Shown here: one piece after another, positions 10,047-19,013 of the stretch | How positions within the stretch are numbered: position 1 is the first letter of the stretch | Layout: every line of letters starts with the position of its first letter | Assembly: GCA_965278965.1 (NCBI GenBank) | Contig: OZ257127.1 | Coordinates: forward strand, 1,736,001-1,800,000 | Direction: 5' to 3' | DNA from: UBA10649 sp965278965 | GTDB taxonomy: Bacteria; Actinomycetota; Actinomycetes; S36-B12 | DNA length: 64,000 nucleotides | Notes under the pieces: model-generated | Told to the model about the DNA's origin: nothing | Seen by the model: only the letters and a program-made list of their open reading frames with translations | The model's database searches: none | Translations under genes and position numbers: made by a program

Positions 10047-11357
10047 CTAGGCGAGCGGGGTGCGAAGAAGCTGCTCGTAGATGCGGGCGAAGGCGGCCAG
10101 CTCGTCCGCGTCGACGACGTCGCCGGACGGTCCTGATCGGGTCCGCGACGGCCCGAGACGCACGGTCTCGATCCCCCGACCGCGCAGCACCACGCCGTCG
10201 GTCGATCCGGTCCAGCCGACCACGGGCTGCGGCGGGTCGAGGACCCCGTGGGCCAGATGCTCGGCCTGCCAGGCATCGACGGCTGCGCGCGCCACGGCGG
10301 AGCCCGCCGCTGTGGACCCGCCGTCGTGGATCAGTCGGACATCCACGGCCGGCTCGATGCCGGGCAGGTCGGCCAGCACCTCGCGAAGCGCGGCATCGAA
10401 CACCCGCGACACCCGGTCGATGTCGAGCTCACCGGGCGCGACGAGGTAGCCGAACACCTCAACGATCCCCGGCACCAGGTCGGCCTTCGCCGGCTGCCCG
10501 CTGCGGACGGCGCCGAGCCCGAAGCACGCACCGGCCTGGCCGGCGTTCGGCCGTTCGGCGAGGATCCGCGCGAGGCCGTCGCCGACCTCGGCAACGGCGG
10601 AGACCAACGCTCCCAGGTGCGCGAGCACGCCGCCCGGGGGCCGCACGGCGTCGCGCGCCATCACCGCGCCCCACCCGGATCGGAACGTGACCCGCACGTA
10701 GGCGGCACCGGGCTCGTCGTGCAGGACCCCGGCGGGGCCGCCCTTCGCGACGATCGCCGCCCGCGGGGGCACAGCCTCGTCGAGGAACACCTCGACGCCC
10801 GTCGGCGCGACGGGCTCCGCCGGGTCGCCGATGACACCGGTGTACGGCGACCGGTGCGTGCCACGGGCCGACAGCAGGAGCCGGGCCGCTCGGCCTTCGT
10901 CCGCCATCGCGCGCGAGGCCCGCCCGAACGCGACGAGTGCCGCCGCTGCCGGCGCCTTGGCCACGCCGAGCCCGAAGCCCGTGAGGGTGCGGGCGGCCGG
11001 GTCGACGTCGAGCCCGCTCGCGGTCGGCGGCAGACCGGTGACGGGCAGGTCGAACGCGGCCTCACCGGTCAGGGACGTGTCGAGGTGGGAGCACAGCAGC
11101 AGACCGCTGGCATCGGCCGGCCCGACCTCCCCGACGACCTGCGCACAGTCCGCGCCGTCCACGGCCTGCACGCGCCACCGGGCGTCCGGCCACCGCTCAC
11201 GTGCGAACGCGACGACAGCCTGGGCCAACGGCCCTTCAGCGCCGCGGGGCGAGGGCACGGACGCGAGTAGCTCGACGGCCTCGACGAGCAGCGCATCGCC
11301 CTCGTCGCCGCCGGGAAGCGTCAGAAGCGCTCCCAGTCGTCGGAGGCCGCGCGCCAC
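10047..11357 (-). CDS. M20-like peptidase-fold protein, metal ligands largely absent
   Basis: This 436-aa protein has the layout of M20 peptidases/deacylases: LLVEAVELLASVPSPRGAEG, a strand with the HxD motif LLLCSHLDTS (H91, D93), a dimerisation insert and a C-terminal STDG strand. However the bridging-aspartate region reads FGLGVAKAP instead of the usual D-x-K, the glutamate pair is not recognisable (LLSARGTHR), and the final metal histidine position reads GPSGDVVDADEL. It may be a diverged or non-catalytic member. The GTG at 11357, overlapping the VOC gene by 37 bp, is the best start; no ATG, GTG or TTG occurs between it and a GTG at 11258, which would cut into the first motif. Confidence 0.7.
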   Translation of the reverse strand: MARGLRRLGALLTLPGGDEGDALLVEAVELLASVPSPRGAEGPLAQAVVAFARERWPDARWRVQAVDGADCAQVVGEVGPADASGLLLCSHLDTSLTGEAAFDLPVTGLPPTASGLDVDPAARTLTGFGLGVAKAPAAAALVAFGRASRAMADEGRAARLLLSARGTHRSPYTGVIGDPAEPVAPTGVEVFLDEAVPPRAAIVAKGGPAGVLHDEPGAAYVRVTFRSGWGAVMARDAVRPPGGVLAHLGALVSAVAEVGDGLARILAERPNAGQAGACFGLGAVRSGQPAKADLVPGIVEVFGYLVAPGELDIDRVSRVFDAALREVLADLPGIEPAVDVRLIHDGGSTAAGSAVARAAVDAWQAEHLAHGVLDPPQPVVGWTGSTDGVVLRGRGIETVRLGPSRTRSGPSGDVVDADELAAFARIYEQLLRTPLA

Positions 11358-12535
11358 ACGTCGATGTTGCGCGGGTCCGCCGACATGTACCGCTCCTTGT
11401 GCGTCTCGTGCTCCTCCGGCGTGAAGACGCGGTGCCGGTCCATGAGCTCGATCCGCGGCCCGTGCTGGCCCTCGTACATGTAGAACGCGATCGACATCGA
11501 CGCCGAGTGGTTCACGATGTCGGAGGGGATGAACACCTTCTTGTAGATGGCCTTCGTGCGTCCCCGCATGACGTGGTCCAGGCTCTTCATCTGGAAGGCC
11601 AGGTGCGCGACGTAGTACTTCGAGTCCTGGCGCAGCGCGAGCGCGTGGTGGTACCGGTCCTCGCACCGCACGAAGGTCGACGCCCCGAACCCGTCGGCGA
11701 CGATCACGTCGGACCGCAGGAAGCCGAGGACGTCGCAGTAGAACCGCTGCGACTCCACGTAGTGGGGGGTCGACAAGAACGGGTGCACGATGTCGAGCGG
11801 CCGCCACTCGACCAGCGGGGGCTCCGCGTACTGGTGGAAGTCGACGATCAGCTCCAGCGTCTGGCCGTTGGGGTCGACCACCGAGAACCCGCCCTGGCAG
11901 ACGGCCTTGGTACGCGGGTGCAGCTCACCGATCTCGCGGCCGTCGGCGACCAGCCGCGCCTTGAGGTCCTCCAGCACCGACGCGGACTCGACCGTGTAGA
12001 CCAGCGTCTCCACGTGGTGCTCGGTGCGCGCGGGGTCCGCGACCAGCTCGATCGCGTGGTGCGGCAGGTCCGCGCGCAGCTGCGCGTACGTGTCGTCGTG
12101 ACCCTCGAGCTGAAGACCCACGTGGTACGTGTAGAAGTCGATGGACGCGGCCAGATCAGGCACCGCGATGCGGGCGAAGGCGAAGCCGTAGGGGCCGCGC
12201 GGGCGGTCGAGCATCGTGGACTCCATTCCGGCCGGCAGGCCGTCGACGTGCAGGGCGGCGATCGCCTGCGTCTCGATCACCGGGCGCCAGCGCTCGCGCA
12301 CGAAGGTCTCGTGCCGCTCGCTGCCGAGGTACTCCATGAGCGCGGCCTCGTCGGCGAACTCGATCATGAAGGTGTGCGTCATCCGCTGCTCGCGGGAGCT
12401 GATGTTCGGACCCAGGGTGAAGTTGCGCATCTGGGGGTAGTGGTCCGGGAAGGTCGCGACCTCGTCGAGGATCGCCTGCCGAGCGGCGTCGTCGACGTCG
12501 TCCTTGAACCGGAACGCGACCACGTGCTTGATCAT
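11321..12535 (-). CDS. Dabb-VOC-VOC extradiol-type dioxygenase
   Basis: This 404-aa protein starts with a stress-responsive alpha/beta-barrel (Dabb) domain at about 1-100 (MIKHVVAFRFKDDVDDAARQ) and continues with two VOC modules at about 115-235 and 245-380 arranged like BphC-type extradiol dioxygenases. The second module keeps a 2-His-1-Glu triad at the expected places: H251 in DIVHPFLST, H311 in VAHLAFQMK and E363 in PRIELMD. It probably cleaves a catechol-like ring next to the hydroxyls using Fe(II) and O2. It sits directly after the Rieske oxygenase genes, as expected for oxygenation then ring cleavage. The Dabb fusion is unusual. Confidence 0.83.
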   Translation of the reverse strand: MIKHVVAFRFKDDVDDAARQAILDEVATFPDHYPQMRNFTLGPNISSREQRMTHTFMIEFADEAALMEYLGSERHETFVRERWRPVIETQAIAALHVDGLPAGMESTMLDRPRGPYGFAFARIAVPDLAASIDFYTYHVGLQLEGHDDTYAQLRADLPHHAIELVADPARTEHHVETLVYTVESASVLEDLKARLVADGREIGELHPRTKAVCQGGFSVVDPNGQTLELIVDFHQYAEPPLVEWRPLDIVHPFLSTPHYVESQRFYCDVLGFLRSDVIVADGFGASTFVRCEDRYHHALALRQDSKYYVAHLAFQMKSLDHVMRGRTKAIYKKVFIPSDIVNHSASMSIAFYMYEGQHGPRIELMDRHRVFTPEEHETHKERYMSADPRNIDVWRAASDDWERF

Positions 12536-12544
12536 CAGCCCGCC

Positions 12545-13066
12545 CTAGAGGATGAAGCTCAGCCGGGCGCCCGCGTCGAGCACCTCGTGCGCCAGCACCG
12601 ACCGGCGCCGGCGGATGAGCAGGCCGGTCTCCGTCACCTCGAGGAGGTGCTCGTACCGCCCGACGTACGACTGGGTGGTCTCGTCGCGGAAGCGGTGGAC
12701 GATGAAGTTCGCCTGCACCTCGACCAGGTTGCCGTCACGCTCACCCACGATCACATTGCTGATCATGCGCTGCGTGCGCGAGTGCGGGTTCTCCGCATGC
12801 GCCTTGCGGCTCTTGAGCCGCTTCACCCGCGCCTTCAGGATCCCGTAGTCGTCGGAGCTGAAGAAGCCGCCCTCGAGGACGCCCCACCCGGTCCAGTCCG
12901 TCGTGGGGATGTAGTACTCGGCTCCCTCGGCGACGAGCGCGAACCACTCGTCCAGCCGCCAGCGGTCCAGGAGGTCGGCCTCGTGGAAGAAGAACTCCTC
13001 GACCTCGGCCCGCGTGACCGTCCGGCCGATGCCGGTGTTCACCGTGTCCGTATTCATCTGGCTCAT
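12545..13066 (-). CDS. ring-hydroxylating oxygenase beta subunit
   Basis: This 173-aa protein of the SnoaL/NTF2-like ring-hydroxylating beta family is the small structural subunit pairing with the Rieske alpha subunit. Typical elements are EEFFFHEADLLDRWRLDEWF, EYYIPTT, a central RMISNVIV strand and a C-terminal strand with VTETGLLIRRRRSVL. The ATG at 13066 overlaps the alpha-subunit stop (ATGA), so the subunits are coupled. A longer in-frame reading upstream lies inside the alpha gene. Confidence 0.88.
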   Translation of the reverse strand: MSQMNTDTVNTGIGRTVTRAEVEEFFFHEADLLDRWRLDEWFALVAEGAEYYIPTTDWTGWGVLEGGFFSSDDYGILKARVKRLKSRKAHAENPHSRTQRMISNVIVGERDGNLVEVQANFIVHRFRDETTQSYVGRYEHLLEVTETGLLIRRRRSVLAHEVLDAGARLSFIL

Positions 13067-14394
13067 CGTCCCAGCTCGCTCTCCGGCACGCCGTCGACCG
13101 GCCCCACCGCGTAGCTCCACGCCCGCCAGAACGAGCGCATCGCCCCCTCGTCGATCGAGCGACCGGGCTCGCCGCGGAGCTCGGAGATCATCCCGCGCGA
13201 CATGTCACTCCAGTCGGTGAAGCCGCGGGTGTCGCCGGCGGTGGCCTCGATACCACGCTGGACGGCCTCGTACGCCTCGATGTCGTCCGGGGTGGCCAGC
13301 CCGCCCGGCCCGACGAAGCTCACCATCGTGCGCAGCCGCACCTCGCGCGCGTCGTCGGTCTCGACGACCGGCACGTACTGCCAGGCGCGCACGTCCGTCC
13401 GGCCCGGGGCGACCGGCTCGAGCTGGCGGATCGTCAGCGCCTCGAGGTCGAACAGCAGGAGGTTGGGGTACACGAACAGGATCCGGCTCGCGTCGCCGAC
13501 CGTGTCCGCCCGCTCCGCGCCGAGCCGGCGCGCCATGTCCTCGCGGTTGAGGCGCGTGCGCTCCTTCTCGTCGTCGCCGAAGCGCGGCTCCCACAGCATG
13601 CCCAGGCGGCCGTTGTGCCCGGTCAGCACGGCCATCGCGTGGCCCTGCCCGAGGTCGTAGGCGTACTGGTCGTCGTCGGTGACGTGGAACCCGGTCTCGC
13701 GCAGGTAGCCCACGAACGTGTTGTGGGTCGGCGCGAAGTGGTAGCCGTCCATCGCGTTCTCGACGGCGAGCTTCCAGTTGCCCTTGACGGCGTACCGCTG
13801 CACACCGGGCAGGCAGGTCATGCCCTGGGAGGTCTGCTGCGTCGCCATCGTGATGATGTCGGCCGCCTCGCCGAGGTGCTCGGCCAACGACGGTCCCTCG
13901 GCCGCGAAGGAGACGAACACGAAGCCCTCGTGGATTCCCATGCGCGCGACGGGACGCATCTTCATGGTGTCGCGGAAGTCCGGGGAGTATTCGTAGGCGT
14001 CATCGCCCGGCAGGGCCGCGATCTCGCCATCGGTGCGGAAGGTCCACGCGTGGTAGAAGCACTGGAAGTGCTTGTTGTTCCCCTCCGACTCGCGGCAGAG
14101 CACCGTCCCGCGGTGGGGGCAGGAGTTCAAGAACACGCGAACGACGCCCTCGCCGTCGCGGACCAGGATCAGCGGCCGCCCGCCGAGGACCCGGACCTTG
14201 AAGTCGTTCGGCTCGGGCACCTCGGTCTCGTGGCCGAGGTACAGCCACGACGTCTGCCAGATGCGGTCGCGCTCGGCACGGAACACGTCCGCGGACCGGT
14301 ACGCCTCGCGGTGCACCCGGAACGTGAGCCGGTCCCAGTCCTCGACGACCAAGCCGTTGCCGAGCTCGGTTCGGATCGACGCCGTCTGCGTCAT
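13063..14394 (-). CDS. Rieske aromatic-ring oxygenase alpha subunit
   Basis: This 443-aa alpha subunit catalyses NAD(P)H-dependent di- or mono-oxygenation of an aromatic or heteroaromatic substrate. The Rieske [2Fe-2S] ligands are C92/H94 (SCPHRG) and C112/H115 (CFYHAW). The mononuclear iron site is in ENAMDGYHFAPTH (D216, H219, H224) with a later Asp around DIEAYEAV. The ATG at 14394 follows GGGAGG; an ATG 60 bases upstream is less likely. No dedicated ferredoxin or reductase gene is adjacent; the reductase half of the nearby P450 fusion, or a distant reductase, may supply electrons. It is the promoter-proximal gene of the run to 5668 and divergent from iclR. Confidence 0.9.
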   Translation of the reverse strand: MTQTASIRTELGNGLVVEDWDRLTFRVHREAYRSADVFRAERDRIWQTSWLYLGHETEVPEPNDFKVRVLGGRPLILVRDGEGVVRVFLNSCPHRGTVLCRESEGNNKHFQCFYHAWTFRTDGEIAALPGDDAYEYSPDFRDTMKMRPVARMGIHEGFVFVSFAAEGPSLAEHLGEAADIITMATQQTSQGMTCLPGVQRYAVKGNWKLAVENAMDGYHFAPTHNTFVGYLRETGFHVTDDDQYAYDLGQGHAMAVLTGHNGRLGMLWEPRFGDDEKERTRLNREDMARRLGAERADTVGDASRILFVYPNLLLFDLEALTIRQLEPVAPGRTDVRAWQYVPVVETDDAREVRLRTMVSFVGPGGLATPDDIEAYEAVQRGIEATAGDTRGFTDWSDMSRGMISELRGEPGRSIDEGAMRSFWRAWSYAVGPVDGVPESELGR

Positions 14395-14448
14395 GCGCCG
14401 GCCTCCCTCATCAGTCGCACCTTCGCCGTCGCCGGCCGGGTCTCTTGC

Positions 14449-14475
14449 ATACAAAGATGACGTCTTGTATTCCGA
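14449..14475. promoter_or_regulatory. candidate IclR-type operator between Rieske and iclR genes
   Basis: An imperfect palindrome with outer arms ATACAA/TTGTAT (14449-14470) contains AAAGATGACGTCTTG (14453-14467), which matches the perfect palindrome at 19014-19028 in 12 of 15 positions, followed by GTATTCCG. It is in the 251-bp divergent promoter region (14395-14645), where nothing else is identified. Confidence 0.55.
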
Positions 14476-14645
14476 TATGGTTCAGCACCCGCCGACGCGG
14501 TGTCAACCGAGACGACGTGCGCGTGCGGCGCTGCTACCCTCGCGTCGCACCAGCAACTCGGCCGTGTCGACAGGCACACTGCCACCCGCCCGAACGGGCG
14601 GCGCGCTCCTGCGGCCGCCGGGCACGAGACCTTCGAGGACGCCGA

Positions 14646-15437
14646 ATGGCCGCAGCGAGCACGGTCGAGACCAACGACTCCGACGACGAGGACAGCGTCG
14701 AGCGCGGGACCCCCGCGATCCAGGCGGTCGAGCGCGCCGCGACGATCCTCAACTCCTTCACGGTGGGCCGGCCACGGCTGACGCTCAACGAGCTCACGGC
14801 CCGGCTCGGGACGAGCAAGCCGACCGCGCACCGGTACACGAAGGCCCTGCGCAACGTGAACCTGCTGCGCTACGACAAGCGGGAGGCCCTGTACTCCCTC
14901 GGCCCGCAGGTGCTGGCGCTGTCCGCCGCGGCGCGGGCCGGCCTGCCGATCATCACGATCGCCGGGCCGTTCATGGAGGACCTCGTCCGTGAGGCGAACG
15001 AGACCGTCGTGCTGTCGGTGTGGGACGGCGACACGGCCGTCGTCGTCCGCGTCGACGACAACACCGACCGGACGATCCGCATCAGCGTGCGCCCGGGAGC
15101 ACGCCTGGCCCCGACCACCTCGGCCCAGGGCCGCGTCTTCTGCGCGTTCCTGCCCCCGGAGGACGTCGACGGCCTCGCCGGGGTGCTGCGCCGGTCGGCG
15201 GAGCTGCGGGCTGATCTCGAGGCGATCCGCAAGAGCGGCATCTACCTCAACTCCCCCGTCGACAACGGCGTACGCACGCTCGCCGCACCGGTCTTCCAGG
15301 ACTCCCGCATCGTCGCGACGATGGCGATGGTCGGTACGACGGCATCGCTGTCCGACAAGGTCGGGTCGCCGGGCGCCAAGGCGCTCCTGAGCGCGTCGCG
15401 CGCACTGACGGAGACCCTGGGATCCACCTCCGCCTGA
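14646..15437 (+). CDS. IclR-family transcriptional regulator
   Basis: This 263-aa regulator has an N-terminal winged helix (AIQAVERAATILNSF, then LTLNELTARLGTSKPTAHRY) and a C-terminal IclR effector-binding domain (FMEDLVREANETVVLSVWDG, PGARLAPTTSAQGRVF). IclR proteins commonly control aromatic and small-acid catabolism in response to a pathway intermediate. It is divergent from the Rieske operon and convergent with the P450 gene. The ATG at 14646 follows a weak GAGGAC. A related box at several divergent promoters in the cluster suggests a local regulon, though which protein binds is inferred. Confidence 0.88.
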   Translation: MAAASTVETNDSDDEDSVERGTPAIQAVERAATILNSFTVGRPRLTLNELTARLGTSKPTAHRYTKALRNVNLLRYDKREALYSLGPQVLALSAAARAGLPIITIAGPFMEDLVREANETVVLSVWDGDTAVVVRVDDNTDRTIRISVRPGARLAPTTSAQGRVFCAFLPPEDVDGLAGVLRRSAELRADLEAIRKSGIYLNSPVDNGVRTLAAPVFQDSRIVATMAMVGTTASLSDKVGSPGAKALLSASRALTETLGSTSA

Positions 15438-15448
15438 CATAGCGGCGC

Positions 15449-17662
15449 TCACAGGTCGAGGACGAGTCGGCCGGACGAGCAGCGACCGACGCAGATCATC
15501 ATCGACGCGCCGTCGACGCGCTCGTCCTCGGTGAGGATCGTGTCGCGGTGCAGCGGGACGCCGCCGAGGACCCGGGTCTCGCACGACCCGCAGTAGCCCT
15601 CCTCGCAGTCGTACGGCACGCCCGGGATGACGTCGCGGATGGCGGCCAGCAGTGTTCGGTCCGCCGACACCTCCACCGTGCTGCCCGTGCGGGCGAGGAC
15701 GACCTCGAACGCGGTCGCGTCGTCCGGCACGGGGTCGACCCGGTCGCCGCCCGGCGGCGTGAACCGCTCGGAGTGGACCGGCAACGGCTGCGCGAGACCC
15801 GCACAGGCCCGCTCGACGGCGTCGAGCAGACCTTCCGGGCCGCAGCAGTAGACCGCCGTGCCGGATGGCAACGATGCGACGACCACGGGAAGGTCGGGGT
15901 GGCCGGCCACATCCTGTGGCACGAAGGTCACGCGCTCGCCGCCAATGGCATCGAGCTCGGCCGTGAACGCCATGCTCGCGCGAGTGCGGCCGCCGTACGT
16001 CATGGTCCACGGACGTCCGAGGCGCTCGGCCTCTTTCGCCATCGCGAGGATCGGCGTGATCCCGATGCCGCCGGCGACGAAGTGGTACGCCGGGGCGTCA
16101 ACGAGCCGGAAGTGGTTCCGGGGGCCGCGAATCGTGAGGTCCGTGCCGGCCGACACGGTGTCGTGCACCTCAAGGGACCCGCCGCGGCCGCCCGGCTCGC
16201 GCAGGACGGCGACGCGATAGGTCGTGCGGTCACCAGGGTCGCCGCACAGCGAGTACTGCCGCACCTTGCCGGACGGCAGGACGAGGTCCAGGTGCGCGCC
16301 CGGCTCCCACGCCGGCAGCTCCCCGCCCTCGGGATCGGCGAGCGTCAGCGAGACGACGCCATCCGCCTGCATCTCGACGGACGCCACACGGACGGTGCGC
16401 GCCGTGAACGGTTCGGCCACGCGAGTCGCCGAAGGCGCGCCGAGCCGCGGGGCCGGGGTGAACCGCACGGGGACGGCGTCCCAGCCGGACTGGTTGCCGA
16501 CGGACTCGTTCTTCTCCAGCCCGTCGAGGACCACCTCGTAGTCCGGGATCCGCGTGAGCACCTCGGTGAGCATGGCCTTGAACATGGCCCGCGCGAGGTG
16601 GGCGCCGGCGCAGCGGTGCGAGCCGATGCCGAAGCTGAGGTGGGAGCGGGGCTGGCGGTCCAGCACGACCCGGTCCGGATCGGGGTACATGGCGGGGTCG
16701 TGGTTGGCCGCGGCCCACGGGATGAGCACCCGCTCGCCGGCGGCCACCGGACAGCCGCCGATCTCGGTGTCGGCCATCACCGTGCGGGCCATCGACTGCG
16801 ACGGGGCGAACTTGCGCAGGAACTCCTCGGTCGCGACGTCGATCAGCTCCGGCTCGCGGATGAGGCGGTCGCGGTCGTCGGGGTGGGCGCTCAGGTACAC
16901 GAGGGTCGAGCCGGTCAGCGACGTCGTCGTGTCGACGCCCCCGGCGATGAGCAGGAACGTGACGGAGACGAGGTCGTCGTCGTCGAACGGCTCACCGTTC
17001 GGCCCGACCTGCGCGACGAGGTAGCTCAGGACGTCGCCGGCCGGCTCGACCCGCCGGGCCGCGAGCAGCTCGCGGATGCGGCCGTCCAGCCACCCCAGCG
17101 CCATGCCGCCGCGCCGTCCGCGCTCGCTGCCGGGGGCGGCGGAGAAGATGTCGTGCACCGGGCCGGCGATCGCCTCCCAGTCCTCCTCGGGGAAGCCGAT
17201 CCACTCGCCGACGATCTTCGTCGGCACCGGGTTGGTGAACTGCTTCGCGAAGTCCGCGTGACCATCCTCGACGAAGGTGTCCATCACCTCGCGGACGTTG
17301 CGCTCGATTAGGGGCACGAGCGCGCCGATCGCGTCCTTGGTCAGGAGCGGGTTGATGAGCTCGCGGTAGGGCGTGGACTGCGGCGGATCCGCCTCGATCG
17401 GGTACTGGACGATGCCCGGCCCGCGGGGGATCACGATGGCTGTGCCGACCTCGGGGTGTGGCCCGCGGTCGGACGAGAACGTCTCGTCGTCCCGTGCGAT
17501 CCGCGCGATGTCGGCGTATCGCGTTGTGATCCAGAAGCCGTCGTAGCTCTCGGTCCACGCGACCGGACAGGTCTCGCGAATCTCGCGGTAGTGGCCCTCA
17601 GGATCCTCGCGGAAGGCGGGGCTGTGGTGGTCGAACTCGACCGTCGGACGAGCGGTTGTCAT
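15449..17662 (-). CDS. self-sufficient cytochrome P450 / PFOR-like reductase fusion (CYP116-like)
   Basis: This 737-aa single-chain monooxygenase carries its own electron-transfer chain. Residues 1-400 are a P450 domain with I-helix AGGVDTTTS (240-248), ExxR (E280-R283) and heme-ligand Cys351 in FGIGSHRCAGAHLAR. Residues of about 415-640 form a phthalate-dioxygenase-reductase-like module with flavin motif RQYS (468-471), GGIGITPILAMAKE and CCGPEGL. Residues of about 650-737 are a plant-type [2Fe-2S] domain with C686, C691, C694 and C724. This order is that of CYP116B (P450RhF-type) enzymes, which hydroxylate or O/N-dealkylate aromatics. It is transcribed from the 17.7-kb promoter region and is convergent with iclR. 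Confidence 0.93.
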   Translation of the reverse strand: MTTARPTVEFDHHSPAFREDPEGHYREIRETCPVAWTESYDGFWITTRYADIARIARDDETFSSDRGPHPEVGTAIVIPRGPGIVQYPIEADPPQSTPYRELINPLLTKDAIGALVPLIERNVREVMDTFVEDGHADFAKQFTNPVPTKIVGEWIGFPEEDWEAIAGPVHDIFSAAPGSERGRRGGMALGWLDGRIRELLAARRVEPAGDVLSYLVAQVGPNGEPFDDDDLVSVTFLLIAGGVDTTTSLTGSTLVYLSAHPDDRDRLIREPELIDVATEEFLRKFAPSQSMARTVMADTEIGGCPVAAGERVLIPWAAANHDPAMYPDPDRVVLDRQPRSHLSFGIGSHRCAGAHLARAMFKAMLTEVLTRIPDYEVVLDGLEKNESVGNQSGWDAVPVRFTPAPRLGAPSATRVAEPFTARTVRVASVEMQADGVVSLTLADPEGGELPAWEPGAHLDLVLPSGKVRQYSLCGDPGDRTTYRVAVLREPGGRGGSLEVHDTVSAGTDLTIRGPRNHFRLVDAPAYHFVAGGIGITPILAMAKEAERLGRPWTMTYGGRTRASMAFTAELDAIGGERVTFVPQDVAGHPDLPVVVASLPSGTAVYCCGPEGLLDAVERACAGLAQPLPVHSERFTPPGGDRVDPVPDDATAFEVVLARTGSTVEVSADRTLLAAIRDVIPGVPYDCEEGYCGSCETRVLGGVPLHRDTILTEDERVDGASMMICVGRCSSGRLVLDL

Positions 17663-17755
17663 GCCAACTCCGTGGCGTCACGCCTGTGCGCGGTGTTATC
17701 CGGCCGCGCCACCGGGTCCGTCGATCGTAGGAGCATCAACGTGAGAACGTCAATG

Positions 17756-17775
17756 CAAAATGGCGTCTCGCATCG
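17756..17775. promoter_or_regulatory. candidate regulator box upstream of the P450 gene
   Basis: CAAAATGGCGTCTCG (17756-17770) matches the palindrome CAAGATGGCATCTTG at 19014-19028 in 12 of 15 positions, followed by CATCG. It lies about 95 bp upstream of the P450 start in a 246-bp gap (17663-17908). Confidence 0.5.
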
Positions 17776-17806
17776 TTACGTCTTGGTAAACCCCCACCCC
17801 CTCCTT

Positions 17807-17839
17807 CCGTTTGTCCCGCTTTGCGGGACCGGCGGGCGG
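17807..17839. repeat. dispersed GTCCCGC palindrome, reverse copy
   Basis: This copy contains CCGTTTGTCCCGCTTTGCGG followed by GACCGGCGGGCGG, and includes a perfect GTCCCGC-TTT-GCGGGAC hairpin (17813-17829). The other copies are at 9950-10039 and 52373-52400. Confidence 0.85.
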
Positions 17840-17908
17840 GTGGTGCCGCGCAGGCACTGCGAGTCGCGCGCCAGTCCCGGTCCTTCCGGGTGCCTGGGCG
17901 GGTCGGGC

Positions 17909-18988
17909 TCAGAAGGTCAGGACGGCCTTGACGACCTCACCGCTGCGCGCGGCGGCGAGGGCGTCGCCGATGCGCTCGAACGGGAAGTACGTCGCGAGGG
18001 TGTCCATCGGGAAGGCCCCGGCGCGGTAGAGGTCGATCAGCCGCGGCACGAAGGTAGCCGGCACCGCCGAGCCCGAGATGACGCCGGTCACCGTGCGGCC
18101 GTTCAGCAGCGTTCGCCACTCGATGTCGACCGACGGGCTCGGACCGACGCCGCAGACGGCGAGCGTGCCGCGGGTGTGCAGCGCCCCTGCCGCAGCGGCG
18201 ACGACCTCCGCACGGCCCGTGGCGTCCACGGCCGAGTCCAGGCCGTTCGGCGCGAGGTCGCGTAGCGCCTCCGCGAGGTCCGTGGCGGCCGAGTTCACGG
18301 TTGCGGTGGCGCCCAGCGCGGTCGCCGTCGCCAGGCGGGCATCGTTGACGTCGACCGCGATGACGCGCGCACCGGCCGTTGCCGCCGCCATCACGGCGGC
18401 GAGACCCACAGGCCCGGTGCCGAACACGCCGACGACGTCGCCCGCCGTCGGCCGCAGCACGTTGAGGACCGCACCCGCCCCGGTCATCAGCCCACAGCCC
18501 AGCGGCCCGATCGGTGCGAGGTCGAGGTCATCGGGCAGCCGCACGACACTGCGACCGCTCACGACCGCGTGCGTCGCGAACGAGGACTGGCCCAGGAAGC
18601 TCGCGTAGGCCGGCGTGCCGGCAACCGTGATGGTCGGTGATCCGTCAGCCCGTCGACCACCGAAGTTCAGGGGGTCGAAGGTCCGGCAGTACGACGGAGC
18701 ACCGGTCCGGCAGTGGTCGCACGTGCCGCAGGAGGCGAAGTGGAGCAGCACCTGGTCGCCCGGCGCCACGTGCGTGACCTGGTCACCGACCTGCTCCACG
18801 ACGCCGGCGCCCTCGTGCCCGAGGACGGCCGGAGCAGGCACCTCTGTGGCAAAGTGCAGATCCGTGCCGCAGATCCCGACGCTCGTCAGCCGGACGAGAA
18901 CCTCGTCGGGGCGAGGGCCGTCAAGGTCGACCTCGGTCAGGACGGGATCGGTCCCCGACCCGTCGAGTACCGCCGCGGTGACACGCAT
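17909..18988 (-). CDS. zinc-dependent alcohol dehydrogenase
   Basis: This 359-aa medium-chain dehydrogenase oxidises a primary or aryl alcohol using NAD(P). It has catalytic zinc ligands C40 (GICGTD) and the GHE motif H58/E59, structural zinc cysteines C87, C90, C93 and C101, and a Rossmann GTGPVG loop. The resemblance is to aryl/benzyl-alcohol dehydrogenases. The ATG at 18988 follows GGAG. It is divergent from the aldehyde dehydrogenase, sharing the 19014-19028 palindrome, which suggests paired alcohol-to-aldehyde-to-acid steps. Confidence 0.88.
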   Translation of the reverse strand: MRVTAAVLDGSGTDPVLTEVDLDGPRPDEVLVRLTSVGICGTDLHFATEVPAPAVLGHEGAGVVEQVGDQVTHVAPGDQVLLHFASCGTCDHCRTGAPSYCRTFDPLNFGGRRADGSPTITVAGTPAYASFLGQSSFATHAVVSGRSVVRLPDDLDLAPIGPLGCGLMTGAGAVLNVLRPTAGDVVGVFGTGPVGLAAVMAAATAGARVIAVDVNDARLATATALGATATVNSAATDLAEALRDLAPNGLDSAVDATGRAEVVAAAAGALHTRGTLAVCGVGPSPSVDIEWRTLLNGRTVTGVISGSAVPATFVPRLIDLYRAGAFPMDTLATYFPFERIGDALAAARSGEVVKAVLTF

Positions 18989-19013
18989 GGATCTCCTCCG
19001 GTCTCTCGCCAAG

